This document shows, piece after piece, positions 32,335 through 44,022 of a DNA stretch of 64,000 bases (position 1 is the first letter of the stretch; each line of letters opens with the position of its first letter). The position numbers and the translations under genes are program-made. The stretch comes from Chloranthus sessilifolius (taxonomy: Eukaryota > Streptophyta > Magnoliopsida > Chloranthales > Chloranthaceae). The notes beneath the pieces are model-generated. The model made no database searches, was not told where the DNA came from, and saw only the letters and a list, made by a program, of their open reading frames with translations. The stretch is taken from positions 147,664,060-147,728,059 of the forward strand of contig CM037586.1 in the NCBI GenBank assembly GCA_021018995.1, read 5' to 3'.

Positions 32335-35300
32335 TACAAAGCCTTATTCAGAGGGAGGCCTTGGAATTCGAAAATTAAATGAAATCCATCAACCTGGTAG
32401 GGTGAAACTCAGTTGAAGGATTATATTACAGAAATTCCAATCTTTCAAGGTTTTTACATAATAAATAACTTAAAGGGCAAAGTTATTGGAATCCCAAATT
32501 GAAAGCCTCTGACTCAATGTGACGACCCGACTTTTCCAATCCCTAAGGTATAGGAAAGGCCGGTTCATCAACTTATTGATTTCTCAATAAGCCGTAACAA
32601 ACAGAAGCCGGCAACATAAACAAAGGTCTAAAGAACAGAGGCATCATAACATAATCCAAAAGGAACAAAAGACTACAGATAGCAAAAGAATATATCACTG
32701 TGAGGAACCAAAAGGAACCACCGGTGATGGCCAATCCAATCACCTAAAATAGAGGTTCTCGATAATGGTTCCTCTAGTGATATCAAAAGGACAAAATAAT
32801 AGCCTAGGGCTCAATATTCCAAAATTAATATTCAGACAAAATACCAAAAATACAAGGATCCAAAGATCAAGGGAAGAACTCCTCCGCTGGTATATCCAAA
32901 TCCTCCTCTGGAATATAATCGGAGTCCTCCGGATCCTCCGACCCAATGTCGGTCTCAGCACATGACGTATAGTCGAGGGTGAGCTATGACCAAGCTCAAT
33001 AGAAGAAGCGATCTATTTGCGTTATTATAAGTCGGTTTTCAAAAAGCGGAATCGGATCGAGATAAGATTTTTCAAAAGACGCTTTCAAATTTAAATCTCG
33101 GTTCTAATCACGAGTCAAACCGATAGTAAGTTCAAAGTGTTCAAAATGTTACGATTTAGCATGCTTCTTGTCTTAAATTTATAACTTAATTTTATCTCTC
33201 AAATTTCCTATAGCATGAGGCGGACTAAGTGACGATGGGAAGACCCTACGACCATTCGTTCATGAACCCATTTCGAAAATGCAACAAGCCCTGGCTATGA
33301 GGGAAACTTGTGCCAAAAGTTTTACCGTCAACACGGTTGGTAGAATCTAGGGCATCGTCTTATGAACCCTAAATCAAATGCAAATGCTAATACATATCAA
33401 AGCTTATTAATTATAACATATCTTGAATTGTCAAAGTTCGATTGAAATTACGATTAGAAAATTAAGCGAGATTACGATTCAAAAGGTTTAGCTAAGGTTC
33501 TGATTCACAAGGATTCTTATTTCTAATAATGTTTACAATTTTCTGATGTTGTCGTATATTCATGCTTTGTTTATACTATGTGCACAGATTATTATCAAAT
33601 TAACGCATTTCAAGTAATTCGTCTATCATAGTTTGTGCTTATAATTTATGCAAATGAAGATTAGGATTCCCCTACCTTAATCAAACGGTTTCAAAAGCAT
33701 GCAAAAGCGGTCCTCTCCAAGGACTTCCAACAGACAAATCCTACATATATTAACACCCTTAGTGTTAATATAAAGCTAAAAATTTAACCCGGAAGCTTGC
33801 AAGAAGAAAAATCCAACAAATTTTCGAACCCAAAAATCAAGGCAGAATTCGATCATCGATTTCCAATTCGATGGTCGAATTTGAAATTCGATGGTCGAAT
33901 CCAAAATCGACCATCAATTTCCAAATACACATCGAGCCTAAATTACGCAATTCGACGATCGATTTTGAAATCGGCGGTCAATTCTACTGTCTGTGGTACA
34001 TGCAATTTGACATGCGGATCTTTTTCCAATCCTTTTCACAGCTAATCCATCTTCTTTATTGAACATATATTTTTAATTCTAACAATTCTCAACAGATTTT
34101 CATACAGAGGTTTTCAATACATACCTCTTTTTTGGCTTTAAACGGTAGATCCCTTCGTACCGATTCATGCACCGGAACCAGTTTCTAAAATCATAGGGTT
34201 AATGGCATCAGTTCTGTTCATTATAACCCTTCTTCCATGGCACAGATCTGTAGACACAGGGATGTCCTCTCCTCTAACCTTCTCTTTTAATAGCTCAAAC
34301 TGATCCAAAGATCATCACCAATCTAATCAATGGTCAAGATGGAAAGAGGAGCTCTCTTTCTTCCTAGATCTGGAAATCAAATGGGACCTTGAATGGTTAG
34401 GTCCTTAGAGCTTTTCCAACGAGAGAGAAAACAAAGCTTCTCTTGCACTCTCTCTTATAACCAAGTTAAGTAACCACAAATATCTAGATATTTACAATTG
34501 TAACTTATCTACTTAAGTTGGAATTTATTCCTTGCTAACCACTAATACATCTTTAATGTGTATGCCATTGTGTACATGACTTGTACACCTTTCTAGGCTA
34601 ATTCCTCTGGCCATTAGTCTTATCATAGCCCTGGTTCATCAAAAACCAAAATTATTCCACCACATTTTCTGACACACTTACCGAGGTAAACGAAAAATAT
34701 GTCAAAATATCAGGGATATTACACTCAAATTTTGGAAGGCTACTGCTCCATTTTTAAACGTTACCATGGAAACTTGTCTATGGAGAATGAAAGATGGTTC
34801 TCATACTTTTCTTCTTCAACATGCATGGTACGAAGCTGAACTGTTGATTGAAAAATTCCCCAATCTCTTGCATCAAGACATCCATATTTCTGAAGTTTGG
34901 AATCAAGTCAACTCCATTAAAGAATTGTTGGGTGACGAAGTGGCTGCTGAATGCGAAAATAGACCACTAATCACTGATAACAAGGAAGTTATAATCCGGA
35001 AACCCAATCCGAAAGGAACCTTCTCTTCAGAATCAGCATGGCTGGTAATTCGATCTAGTCAAGTTGACAATTAATGGAATGCAATATGGAAAACAAAGAT
35101 CCCCTTCAAAATCAAAACTTTCATTTGGAGGCTCCTCCATAATGGTTTACCAATGAATGCCAGTATCCAGAGGAAAAAACTATCATTGGCTTTAATATGC
35201 CCGATTTGTCAAATGTGAAATTGAATCAACAGCCCACATTTTCTTCTACTGTAAATTTGCTAGATCTATTTGGTCACACTTTGCTGGCCTTTTTGAAGTT

Positions 35301-36199
35301 CATATTAGCCACTGGTTTCCAAAGAACATGTTATCAAGGTGGAAGATATGCAATCTCAAATCAAAAGCAGGCCAGCTTCAAGTTATCATGCCTTGGATCT
35401 CGACCCACAATCCCATCAGTCACCAAGATTAAAAAGCGGCTCACTGAAATGAATGAATTTCATAAGCCATTAACAAACAACTCGGTAAAAGAGCTTCGAT
35501 CCATCTCAGCACTCTCTATTCCAGCTCTTCATGCTCCAAGACTAAAAATCACTCAGGTACAATGGACTCCTTATCGCTCAGGCATTACTCTAAAATAAAG
35601 ATGGCGCCTTAAGATCTAATCCTGGTTTAGGCGGTGGTGGGGGAATATAGAGACTCTCATCGGAGATTTATCAGTGCAATGACTTATTTTTACAAGGTCA
35701 TATCCAATAACGAAGCAAAGTTCCGAATTGAAAGCATTGAAGTTCCGAATTCTTTTGGATGCCTGAAATTCTATACCAAGCTCTGTGACCCGTATTGCTA
35801 CTCAGTCCGACAGTAAACTTCTCATAAATGCTTTTCAAGGTGGTTCCTTCTCCATTGAGATCTCATTTTTGGTTAAACAAGGCTCTTCTCAGGTTAGCCA
35901 ACCTTCAATGGTCGGCCAATCATGTTTTTCGAGAAGCAAATTCAGTGGCCAATTCCCTTGTAAACCATGCTATGGAAACCCAGCAAACCATCTTTTTTCT
36001 CTCCCTATATCTATTCGTCAACATTTTCTAGGAAATTACCTTCGGTTTACTCCTTTTAAATTTTCTTGATATGTTATTTAAGGGTGATAGCAATGCCGAA
36101 GCTCTTAAATAATAGATCTTTTATACCTATCGGAGTATGCCACTCTTAAACTTGTACTTTATTTTTTAAATTTTATTTGCTTGCTTAGCAAAAAAAAAA
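32335..36199 (+). pseudogene. 5'-truncated LINE, split by a solo LTR
   Basis: Left part (32335-32517) reads GGLGIRKLNEIHQPG then KLS*RII, the segment that follows the reverse-transcriptase core in plant LINEs. After the LTR, 34729-35074 reads WRMKDGSHTFLLQHAWYEAE. From 35074 comes WNAIWKTKIPFKIKTFIWRL and, in shifted frames, CPIC and TAHIFFYC, a zinc-binding reverse-transcriptase-associated domain (zf-RVT). 35780-36000 reads ATQSDSKLLINAF and WSANHVFREANSVANSLVNH, the end of the RNase H fold. A poly-A run at 36190-36199 follows the 3' UTR. Several frameshifts are present. This is a dead 3' portion of a non-LTR retrotransposon; target duplications were not identified. Confidence 0.75.
32518..34723. 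mobile_element. solo LTR with CTCAA target duplication, inside the LINE
   Basis: Starts TGTGACGACCCGACTTTTCC and ends CAGGGATATTACA. CTCAA is present on both sides (32513-32517 and 34724-34728). The 2.2 kb interior has no second LTR pair and no protein domain, so it is one LTR left by recombination between LTRs. It shares start, end style and internal wording (ACC(G/A)(A)TGGTGATGG, GAGCTA...GCTCA(A/G)TAGAAGAA) with the LTR at 41323-44022, so both are related families, probably Ty3/gypsy. A set of TTCGATGGTCGAA / ATCGATTT palindromic motifs lies at 33840-33980. Confidence 0.88.
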
Positions 36200-36384
36200 T
36201 CATATGACTCGACTCATCTAAAGTCAGGTGATCATTATATGTATATAATCAAATATTTTGATTTTAGCAAAAATCACTATAGTTCATATATTCTTTGTAA
36301 TGTATTTAACCAAAAACTAAGTTCCATAACATGACCACTGTACCCTAATCTACCAAAATACACTCAATTGCGTGCAATTAATAT

Positions 36385-36640
36385 TGGGTTGATATACCTG
36401 TGATGTCTTGGTTTCTTCGGCTAGATAGGCCACTGGTTCACAACTTATGAAATAAATACTACTATTTTTTATTTTTTCAGTAACAACATCATCAAAAACC
36501 AACTGGGGGAAAAAGGAGACCTTTTTTTTATATCAGAAAAAGTAAAAGAAGATCAATTTGGCACAGACCATAAAAAACACCAGCAAAAATGGTAAAACCC
36601 ACAACACAATTAGTAATATTAATTAGTTTCTTAAACCCAA
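36385..36640. repeat. second part of the ancient tandem duplication (B')
   Basis: TTGATATACCTGTGATGTC and ACAACACAATTAGTAATAT match block B at 31798-32010 in order. On the minus strand both copies hold a short open block ending ...GAAGAAACC/TCTAAAACATCA(C/A)AG before GTATAT, a possible 5' splice site. The encoded peptide (in B': CEPVAYLAEETKTSQ) is not one I recognise; block B has a stop inside it. Confidence 0.55.
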
Positions 36641-37219
36641 TTTTTTCAAGTTCTCATAAAATTAGAACCCTCATGATTACACTTGAATTTTAAAGTAACC
36701 AATCTTTCTGAGGTGCATATTCAACAATAATTTAGCTAATATAGTTGAAACTTGGGCAACACAATCACGATAATAATTGGTTAATAGTAGACAAAGTGTA
36801 AGATTAGCGTGGTATGCCAAATATTAATCAACTTATAATGATGGTTCCTAGTTTAGGATGATATATTGATAGGCAATAATATGTTTCTTAGCTATTATAT
36901 CATGCAATATGTTCCGATGATTGATTGATTAATGGTTGATAAACACGATGCCAAAATAAACAATATACCATAACATCCAATTATTAATAGAAAGAATGAA
37001 CAAAGAAAACAAAAAAAATAAATACCCCCTCTCCTTTTATAGAATACATTTTTGTGGGGTCACATTTAATATTTTAACCTCACTGAGTCTCAACTCTTGG
37101 AAGAAAAGATTTCCTAAAAGAAAAAAAAAAAGTTTATCAATCGGATTATTCACACCCACTTATCACTACGTGAAAATAAAGAAAACAACATCACTTATTT
37201 TTTAAATATCATGAGCATT
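36641..37219. other. AT-rich DNA, nothing recognised
   Basis: Poly-A/poly-T-rich. The frame at 36996-37205 is Lys/Phe-rich low-complexity sequence. Confidence 0.4.
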
Positions 37220-40200
37220 GTGTAACGGCCTCATTAATCTGTACGCCAGCATAAAGGCATAGCGACTTTAGAGCTGGGCTTGTGGCTAGCAAGAAGGTGG
37301 GCAGATCTTGTAGCTAGCTATATAGCGCATTGGCGTAGAGGCACGTGGCCCTGCAACGCATGCATGTGTCCCTTAAACACGATGCGACATCGACTAGACG
37401 CATGTGGGACATGATATGCAGGGCTCCGCAGAGAGGGCACGCGACGTGGTGCCAAGAGGCCACGCGACGTCCTGGTGCCATAAGGCATGTAGTGCGGTGT
37501 TTCACAGAGGGGCATGCGACATTTAGCTTGTACGGCAAGCGATGCGGTGCTAAGAGGGCACATGATGCGGTCTCAAGAGGGCACATGACATCCAGGTGCA
37601 ATGACGGACCCGACTCAATGTCGAGTGGGCACGAGACACAGTCACGACTCAAACATGATGCGGTGCCACGAGGGTACGCCATGTAGTGTCATGAGGGCAT
37701 GCGACATGAGATCATGAGGGCCTTGCGACATAGTCGCGACACGGACGCGACATGGTCGCGACATAGTGCTATGTGGGCATGAGGCCATGAAGGCCTCGCG
37801 ACATGGTCTCGATGTGGACGCGACACAGTCGCAAATGACGCTGATGCGTGACCTCACAAGACATGTGGGTTTGGAGGATGGTACTGTGTGCCACGGACAA
37901 AGATTCGTGTGCCATAATAAATGCTAAGACACCACCTTTGCAGGTGTGTGTCACGGGCAGGAGGCCATGTGTCATGGTGGTATGTCAAACCAAGGGGTTT
38001 TAGATTCTTCTGCTAGTTAGCTCAAGTTGGTGTTTAGATCATACTTGGGGGAAGAGAGCTGTGGAGCTATTCTCCCACACATGATTGCGGGACGAGTGCA
38101 TGAGATTTTTAGGTTAGGGGTGAGCCTAGAACGTCGCTGCAGCAATGCGGCGATGCCTTGTGCCACCTGAGGTGAGGTTACCATGTGGCCCTGGGCCGGC
38201 GTCGAGGTGCACATGGGTCGGTGACTGATGAATACTGAAATATGATGATATTTCACCCCTAAATACCTACATTTAGCCGTCCGATGAAGGCTATCTGATA
38301 AGAATGATTAGATTTGACGTGTTTCAGGTAAATACAAGCCAAGTGTAGAAAACAGCCCAAGAATTCTGAAAATGATATCATAACACTACAACTTTGGGTC
38401 ATTGAGAACTTGGTACGACTTGCAGTTCAATTTGGACCTTCACTACGGCTGAATTATGAAATTGTCAAAACACAAAAGTTGTAGATCTTTCTGTCAGCTT
38501 TCCAACGACGCACGAATTATGTCAATCCGAGTTTGAGACAGAAAGTTATGGCCAAAATACCGAAGTAGTGTCTGATGCAAAAGTGGGCTGGAATTCACGA
38601 ATTTCTGGGAGGTTGATGCATCGACCCTTTTGGTCGATTAATCGAGGACAAAAAACAGTCTGACACGGAACTGACACTTTAAAGCAGATTTTTAGGACTT
38701 TTTGCAGGGTCGATTAATCGACCCTGACTTGTCGAGTTGGGACACTTCTGCGGCTGGGAAACCTACGCGGCTTGGATATTATTTAAAGCCAACTCAAACA
38801 CTTCGAGAAAGAATTAGAGATAGATAATTAGAGTTAGTTTTAGTTTTTCTTTTTCATAGTTAGACGTAGAGATAGAAAGTTTTTATTATTCCTTTTTGAG
38901 AGCTTTGTTCCTTTAATTTTTCAGTATTCATTCATTCAGTTTATTATTTTTGTTCAGTTGATTCTTACATTAATTTCGTTTCTGAAGATCATCATACTTT
39001 TGGATCAAATAATTTCTATTGAAGTTTGAGGTATTTTTAATTCATTGAATTGATATTATTTTTCCTTTCTTATTTATTTATGTCATTTAATTACAATATG
39101 TGTGACTAAATTCATAGGGATGGGGATCTAATGATTCCTATCCGAGGGATGTACTTCTAATAACATAAATTTAGGATTAAAATATGAGATCTTATTTTAT
39201 GGTTGTTGTGTTATCACGAATGGATAAAATCTCCGCCACTAATTGGGATCGAGTGTGCCGAGCCATACCCTGAATCTCAGATCTGTGACGGTAATTTTAT
39301 CCAATCATTGTTATATGATCTTTTTTCTTTCATCGTGTGGAGCTAATTACGATTATGATCCGGGATCGAGTGTGCTGAGCCATGCCCTGGATCTTGGATC
39401 TGTAATGGTAATTTTATCTTAATTGCTCTCTAATATGAAATCAAGTGTGCCGAGCCATGCCCTTGATTTCAGATCTATGGTGGCATTCTTGTTGGAATTT
39501 TCACCCACTTTGGGGATGATTTTTATTTGAACCTGAGATCATATGAGCCGAGCCATGCCCTTGATCCCAGATCTATATATGAAAATCATCTCTGAAGTTA
39601 AGTCTTGATTGCAGGGATGCAACGTGGAACCTATCAAGGTTTTGACCATTTATCTTCCATAAAAGATGTTTTTCTTCAATGATATATCTCATAGTTTAAT
39701 CCTTAGATTTGTATTATGGGAAGAACAGACCAAAGATGAGAGGATTTAGTATCTTCATCTTTACCTTTACTTTTGAATTATCAATTAAATTTTAGTTTGT
39801 AGTTAGTAATTATCATCTCATCAAACCGCTTAAATCATAAGACTGGTAGAATATTGTTAGATCTTAGTGGATTTCTTAAATTACTGTCTTGTCTTTTTAG
39901 ATCTTTCAAAAATAGTCCTCGTGGGAACGATCTCGTACTCTGCACCCACTATATACAATCTGATTCGTGCGCTTGCGAGTAAAACATCATAAATTAAAAT
40001 TCACACCAGTGACCTCACGAGGACACTCAAGGGCTACGTGGGACACAGTGGTGTGCACTAGCTGAGGGTCTAATGCGGACGTGTGCTGGTCGCGTGGGGC
40101 ATACACGATGCCTGATTTGGATAGCATGAAGAGCTGCATGCTACTCCAAGTGTATTGGTCGCGTAGACCACATACGATGCCCGATTTGGATAGCATGAAG

Positions 40201-40620
40201 AGCTGCATGCTACTCCATGTGTGCTGGTCGCGTGGAGAGTTGCCTTGAATGGTTGGCTTGAATGGCATGAAGAGTTGCCTGTCACTGTCAGAAGTGAGGA
40301 ACTAGTGCGTTGCGCAGGGTGAAGCTGGACAGGCCAAATGGCACTAAGGTGTTGGCATGCGTGTCGCAGGTAGACACGATGCATTGAGATGGTTTGCCTC
40401 CGGTGAAGGTAATTATGACGCGGGAGTTCCCGTCCTCTAGGCGTGTGGTATCAGAGTGATGGTTGGATAAATTGGTCTCGCTGTGTGCTGCAGTGAGACG
40501 TTGTACGAGTGTGATAGTCAGTGTTAGGTTGCGTCTCGTAAAAAATTAGTATCTGAGTTAGGCTGGCCTCGCTGTAACGACAACGAGACGCCGCACGGGC
40601 GTCCAAAAAGTTAACCCATG
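37220..40620 (+). repeat. GC-rich interspersed repeat, copy 1, split by a solo LTR
   Basis: Two GC-rich halves (37220-38225 and 40009-about 40620) form one repeat. Its second copy is on the opposite strand at 63230-64000, where GAGCTGTGGAGCTA, GTCGAGGTGCACATGGG/GTCAGGTGCACATAGG and GTTCCCGTCCTCTAGG/GTTCTCGTCCTCTAGG wording recurs in the same order. It starts TGTAACGGCC, an LTR-like start, and at 40446 has TGGTATCAGAG, identical to the core of an initiator-tRNA primer-binding site, so it may be a long LTR. The LTR end before that site is not a clean CA, so the class is uncertain. The first half is full of GCGACATGGTCGCGACA-type degenerate repeats; open frames on both strands there are compositional. 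Confidence 0.6.
38226..40008 (+). mobile_element. solo LTR, Athila-related, with GTGAC target duplication
   Basis: Starts TGATGAATACTGAAATATGA and ends AAAATTCACACCA; GTGAC lies on both sides (38221-38225 and 40009-40013). The first 130 bases (GATATTTCACCCCTAAATAC, GCCGTCCGATGAAGGCTAT) are the reverse complement of the right end of the LTRs of the Athila element at 49835-61157. The last 100 bases (GTGGGAACGATCTCGTACTC, GCGCTTGCGAGTAAAACATCA) parallel the other LTR end, so it is the same lineage in opposite orientation. No internal domain remains. The interior has GGGATCGAGTGTGC(C/T)GAGCC repeated at least four times (39245-39560) and TCGATTAATCGA palindromes near 38633 and 38710. Confidence 0.88.
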
Positions 40621-41037
40621 ACAATTGGTTGTTCTAGAGACAATTCAGGTATAGAATGGTCCATATAAGTGGCTAAACCAATAGAAGGCCACACTTAAAT
40701 GTAATATTTGTAAGTGCCCTAGTTCGAACCGACGACCTTAATGTCATTGAGAGATTTTGAACCCAAATCAATCACTTTTCGCGTGGAAACCGTTCTAAAA
40801 TAAATTGGCGCGGAGCCCAAATATCTGTCAAACACTGGAAACCTCGCAGAAACGCTTCTTCTTCTTCTTCTTTGTCTTCTTTCCCCAATTATCTACATTT
40901 TATTCACTTCACTTCAACTCAATTGTGGAGTATTGGGTTCGATTCCTGTCGATTCCAATTTGAAGACCCCATCATCAGATCGTAAGTATACACGATAAAT
41001 TCTCTCTCCCATGTTTCCCTCTCTCTCTCTCTCAAAA
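40621..41037 (+). promoter_or_regulatory. upstream and 5' UTR-like sequence of the VARICOSE-like gene
   Basis: From about 40850 the sequence becomes pyrimidine-rich (CTTCTTCTTCTTCTTC, CTCTCTCTCTCTC), typical of a plant 5' UTR. A CAGATCGTAAGTA near 40977 resembles a 5' splice site for a UTR intron. No TATA box is convincing. A B-box-like GTCGGTTCGAACTAGGGC on the minus strand near 40720 hints at a SINE fragment. Confidence 0.4.
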
Positions 41038-41322
41038 ATGGTTATGCTGGACCCTAATCAACCAAGCCCTTTCGACGTGCACAAGCTCTTCAAACCCTAA
41101 CAGTCCAAACCCTAACAAAACAGCATACCCTCCATCCTCTTATCCTCTGCTGCCTTCTTCTCCTACACCGTTGGGCTTGTACTCCTACCCTCCCCAAACT
41201 ACACGATTCCATCACTACCTGCACTACCCACAAGAACCACTTGCTAACGTGCACCCCCCGAGGCCCATCTCTTATCCTACTCCCCCTCCCCCTCCCCCAT
41301 ACCTCTCCTCTCAAAGCCCTAA

Positions 41323-44022
41323 TGTGACAGCCCGGATTTCTGTGCCCGAAAATCCGTGCCCTCAGGATCATACTCTGGATGATCCCCAAAATTTGTATCG
41401 TATAATCGCCCAAAGAAGGGTAGATCGAGCCATCACAAGGCATTTAAAATAGAAAGAAACAATAAACAAAACTCGTATTTAACTATATAAAAAAAATATA
41501 CATTCCCAAAAAGGAACCAAGAAGAACCAATGGTGATGGACATCCATCACCCAAAACAATGGTTCCAATAGAATGTATAATAATACTATAAAAGAAAGAA
41601 AATATCTACAGAAGTAAATACAGAAGTGGCCACCAGGCACACAATAATCCAAGTTTATACAAATCCCCAAAACAGTGGGCCAGTATACCCAGACTTAAGG
41701 ATAGAAATCGTCCGCCTGGACGCCTGTCTCCTCGTCCTCTACCTCTAGATCTGGCTAATAGTCAGGGTCACTCTCAGTGCTAGGAACTCTAGCCTCAGAA
41801 CCTAAAATGTTAATGGAAACATGATGAGCTAACCATCTAAGCTCAGTAGAAGAATCTCAGTTAAAGTTACATTTTAATTGTAAAATATGGTAGTAGAAGA
41901 TATGGTCAGAATTGAACAAATGCAAACAGATATTTCAGAAATGCAGAATTTATCAAAGTATGCAAATCGTATCAGAATTTACGGAATGTGATGCATATAG
42001 TGTTTAATGACTTAGAATAATAAACTTAAATAACTCCCGTGAGTATAGCACGTGGTAGCCAGATTTGGTCCGATGGGTAATCCCAACCATCGTCGTTCAG
42101 ATGAACAATTTCAGGAATGCAACAATGCCTCAACTATAGAGTGCAATTGTGCCGAGAATTTCCAAGCAGATGCATGAGTGTGCCAGACATGGATATACCA
42201 CCGAGTCGGTGAGATTCGTCAGATTAATAAACCTCAAATCACATGCAGACATATTATACTTTACGGAATTCAGATGACAGATGACAGGTGTCAGATAGTA
42301 GGAGTCAAATACATAACAGAGTTGTCACACATATGCTAAACATGACTAAAAAGTAAAATCAGACTATGCAGTTATATGTAGAACATTTGGAATCCATGAG
42401 ATCAAGAATAAATATAATTTCAATTGAATTCCCCTACCTTAGATCAGACCTCTTTCTAAGCAAATCCAAAGCTTTTTAAAGTGTCATGGTTTGATCCTAG
42501 ACCATAAATATTACATACTAAGTGTCAGGCAGGTAAGAAAGTCAACTGGTATGGTGTCCAATAGCATTCAATTCACATAACCAAATCAGGACAAAAACAG
42601 GGGTGATTGATCGATCAACACCCTTATTAATCGATCAATACTCCCTGTTGATTGATCAATAGTCCCATTGATCGATCAATACCCTCAACTCAACTCACCA
42701 GCAACAGAGGTAGTTGATCGATCAATAGCCTTTATTGATCGATCAACACCCTTCATTGATCGATCAATACCTTAATTGATCGATCAACACCCTTCATTGA
42801 TCGATCAATAACTCCCTTTTCTTCACACTTTGGCATAGCCAAATTGATCGATCACCAGCTTGGTTGATTGATCAATGTGTCTTGTTGATCGATCAATTCC
42901 CTCATTGATCGATCAATAGCCTTTATTTTCAAATTTTTCACCTTCTGTTCACATTTGTAATTTATACAGATTGATCGATCAATGCCTTCATTGATCGATC
43001 AATGCCTTCATTGATCGATCAATGCCTTCATTGATCGATCAATACACACAAGTGATCGATCAATGCCTTCATTGATCGATCAATACACACAAGTGATCGA
43101 TCAATGCCTTCATTGATCGATCAATACCAGTCATTGATCGATCACACTCTCTGTGATCGATCAATACTCATGATTGATCGATCAATTCACTAATTGATCG
43201 ATCAATGCCCTTCGAGCATTGAACTTTCAGAAATCTTTAGTGTTATGTTCCCTTATTTGTCCTATACGAATTGATCGATCAATGCCTTCATTGATTGATC
43301 AACACCTCTCATTGATAGATCAATCTATCATTGATCGATCAATAATGACAACACCTCTGTCATTAATAGAGGTCACTTACTTGACCTAATTTCACCCTTT
43401 TTCATTTATGGTTTCCAACAACCATTACAAGCACAAGGGCTTCAATTTTACCCATTTTAGTACATAGGCATAACTTTATTTGGGCCCTTTCGAGGTTCCG
43501 ATAAAACGATTTGGAAGGGGGTTTTGGATCCAGAACTCGGGCTGTATTGCCAGTGTGACTCCAATACGTAATGCATCGACTCCGATTCAGCATGCGGAGG
43601 TCTCACACACACCCGAACTACACTTGAGTTCGTTTTATTGACCTCAACTTACCCTAATTCACATTGGCGCACGATCTTCGCAGCTCTAACCCCATTTTCT
43701 CACAAGACATGCTCAATCTCACCTAGCCACAGACTTCCTTGCTCAAGAACAAGAGGATTATTATATTTGATGTTTCAGTTTAGGCCCTAATTTAAGCTTC
43801 AGTTTGAAACACTCATGCGGCTTCTAAGGTGTAACGTGTTACGTCGACATCCTACACGACTCAGACTTAAAAGAGAATTCACGTATGAATTCATCTAACT
43901 ACGGGGTATCTTTTACCTCAACTAATATTGATTATTATATTTTTAAAATCTGTCTCGATTTCCGTGTTAGGCACGCATATCGAAATAGTCAGGTTCTTGT
44001 TCAGAATTTCAGGGTCGTTACA
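41323..44022. mobile_element. solo LTR with CCTAA target duplication, inside the VARICOSE-like exon
   Basis: Starts TGTGACAGCCCGGATTTCTG and ends TCAGGGTCGTTACA. CCTAA is on both sides (41318-41322 and 44023-44027), and removing the insertion rejoins the exon in frame (Ser-Pro-Asn / Leu-Gly-Ala). At 2.7 kb it is long for an LTR, partly because of the minisatellite at 42606-43345. No protein domain is present. It is related to the LTR at 32518-34723; probably Ty3/gypsy. Confidence 0.88.
42606..43345. repeat. minisatellite of TTGATCGATCAA palindromes
   Basis: About 25 copies of the perfect core TGATCGATCA plus several one-base variants, spaced mostly 20-22 bases, with linkers such as ATGCCTTCA, ACACACAAG and ACCCTTCA. 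From 42968 to 43040 the unit TTGATCGATCAATGCCTTCA repeats with an exact 20 bp period. Each unit contains nested ATCGAT and GATC palindromes. It lies wholly within the solo LTR. Confidence 0.9.

Noticed and set aside
33797-34062. Two overlapping plus-strand frames as small genes
   Set aside because: They fall in the solo LTR over the ATCGAT palindromes, where stops happen to be absent; no domain.
37314-37686. Overlapping open frames of 81-122 codons on both strands
   Set aside because: They lie in the GC-rich degenerate GCGACATGG repeat, where stop codons are rare by composition. Cys/His-rich peptides on both strands with no domain are expected there.
42606-43345. Regularly spaced short repeats that could suggest a CRISPR-like array
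   Set aside because: The repeat is a 10-12 bp palindrome with 8-10 bp near-identical linkers, in a plant LTR. There are no unique spacers and no cas genes; it is a minisatellite.
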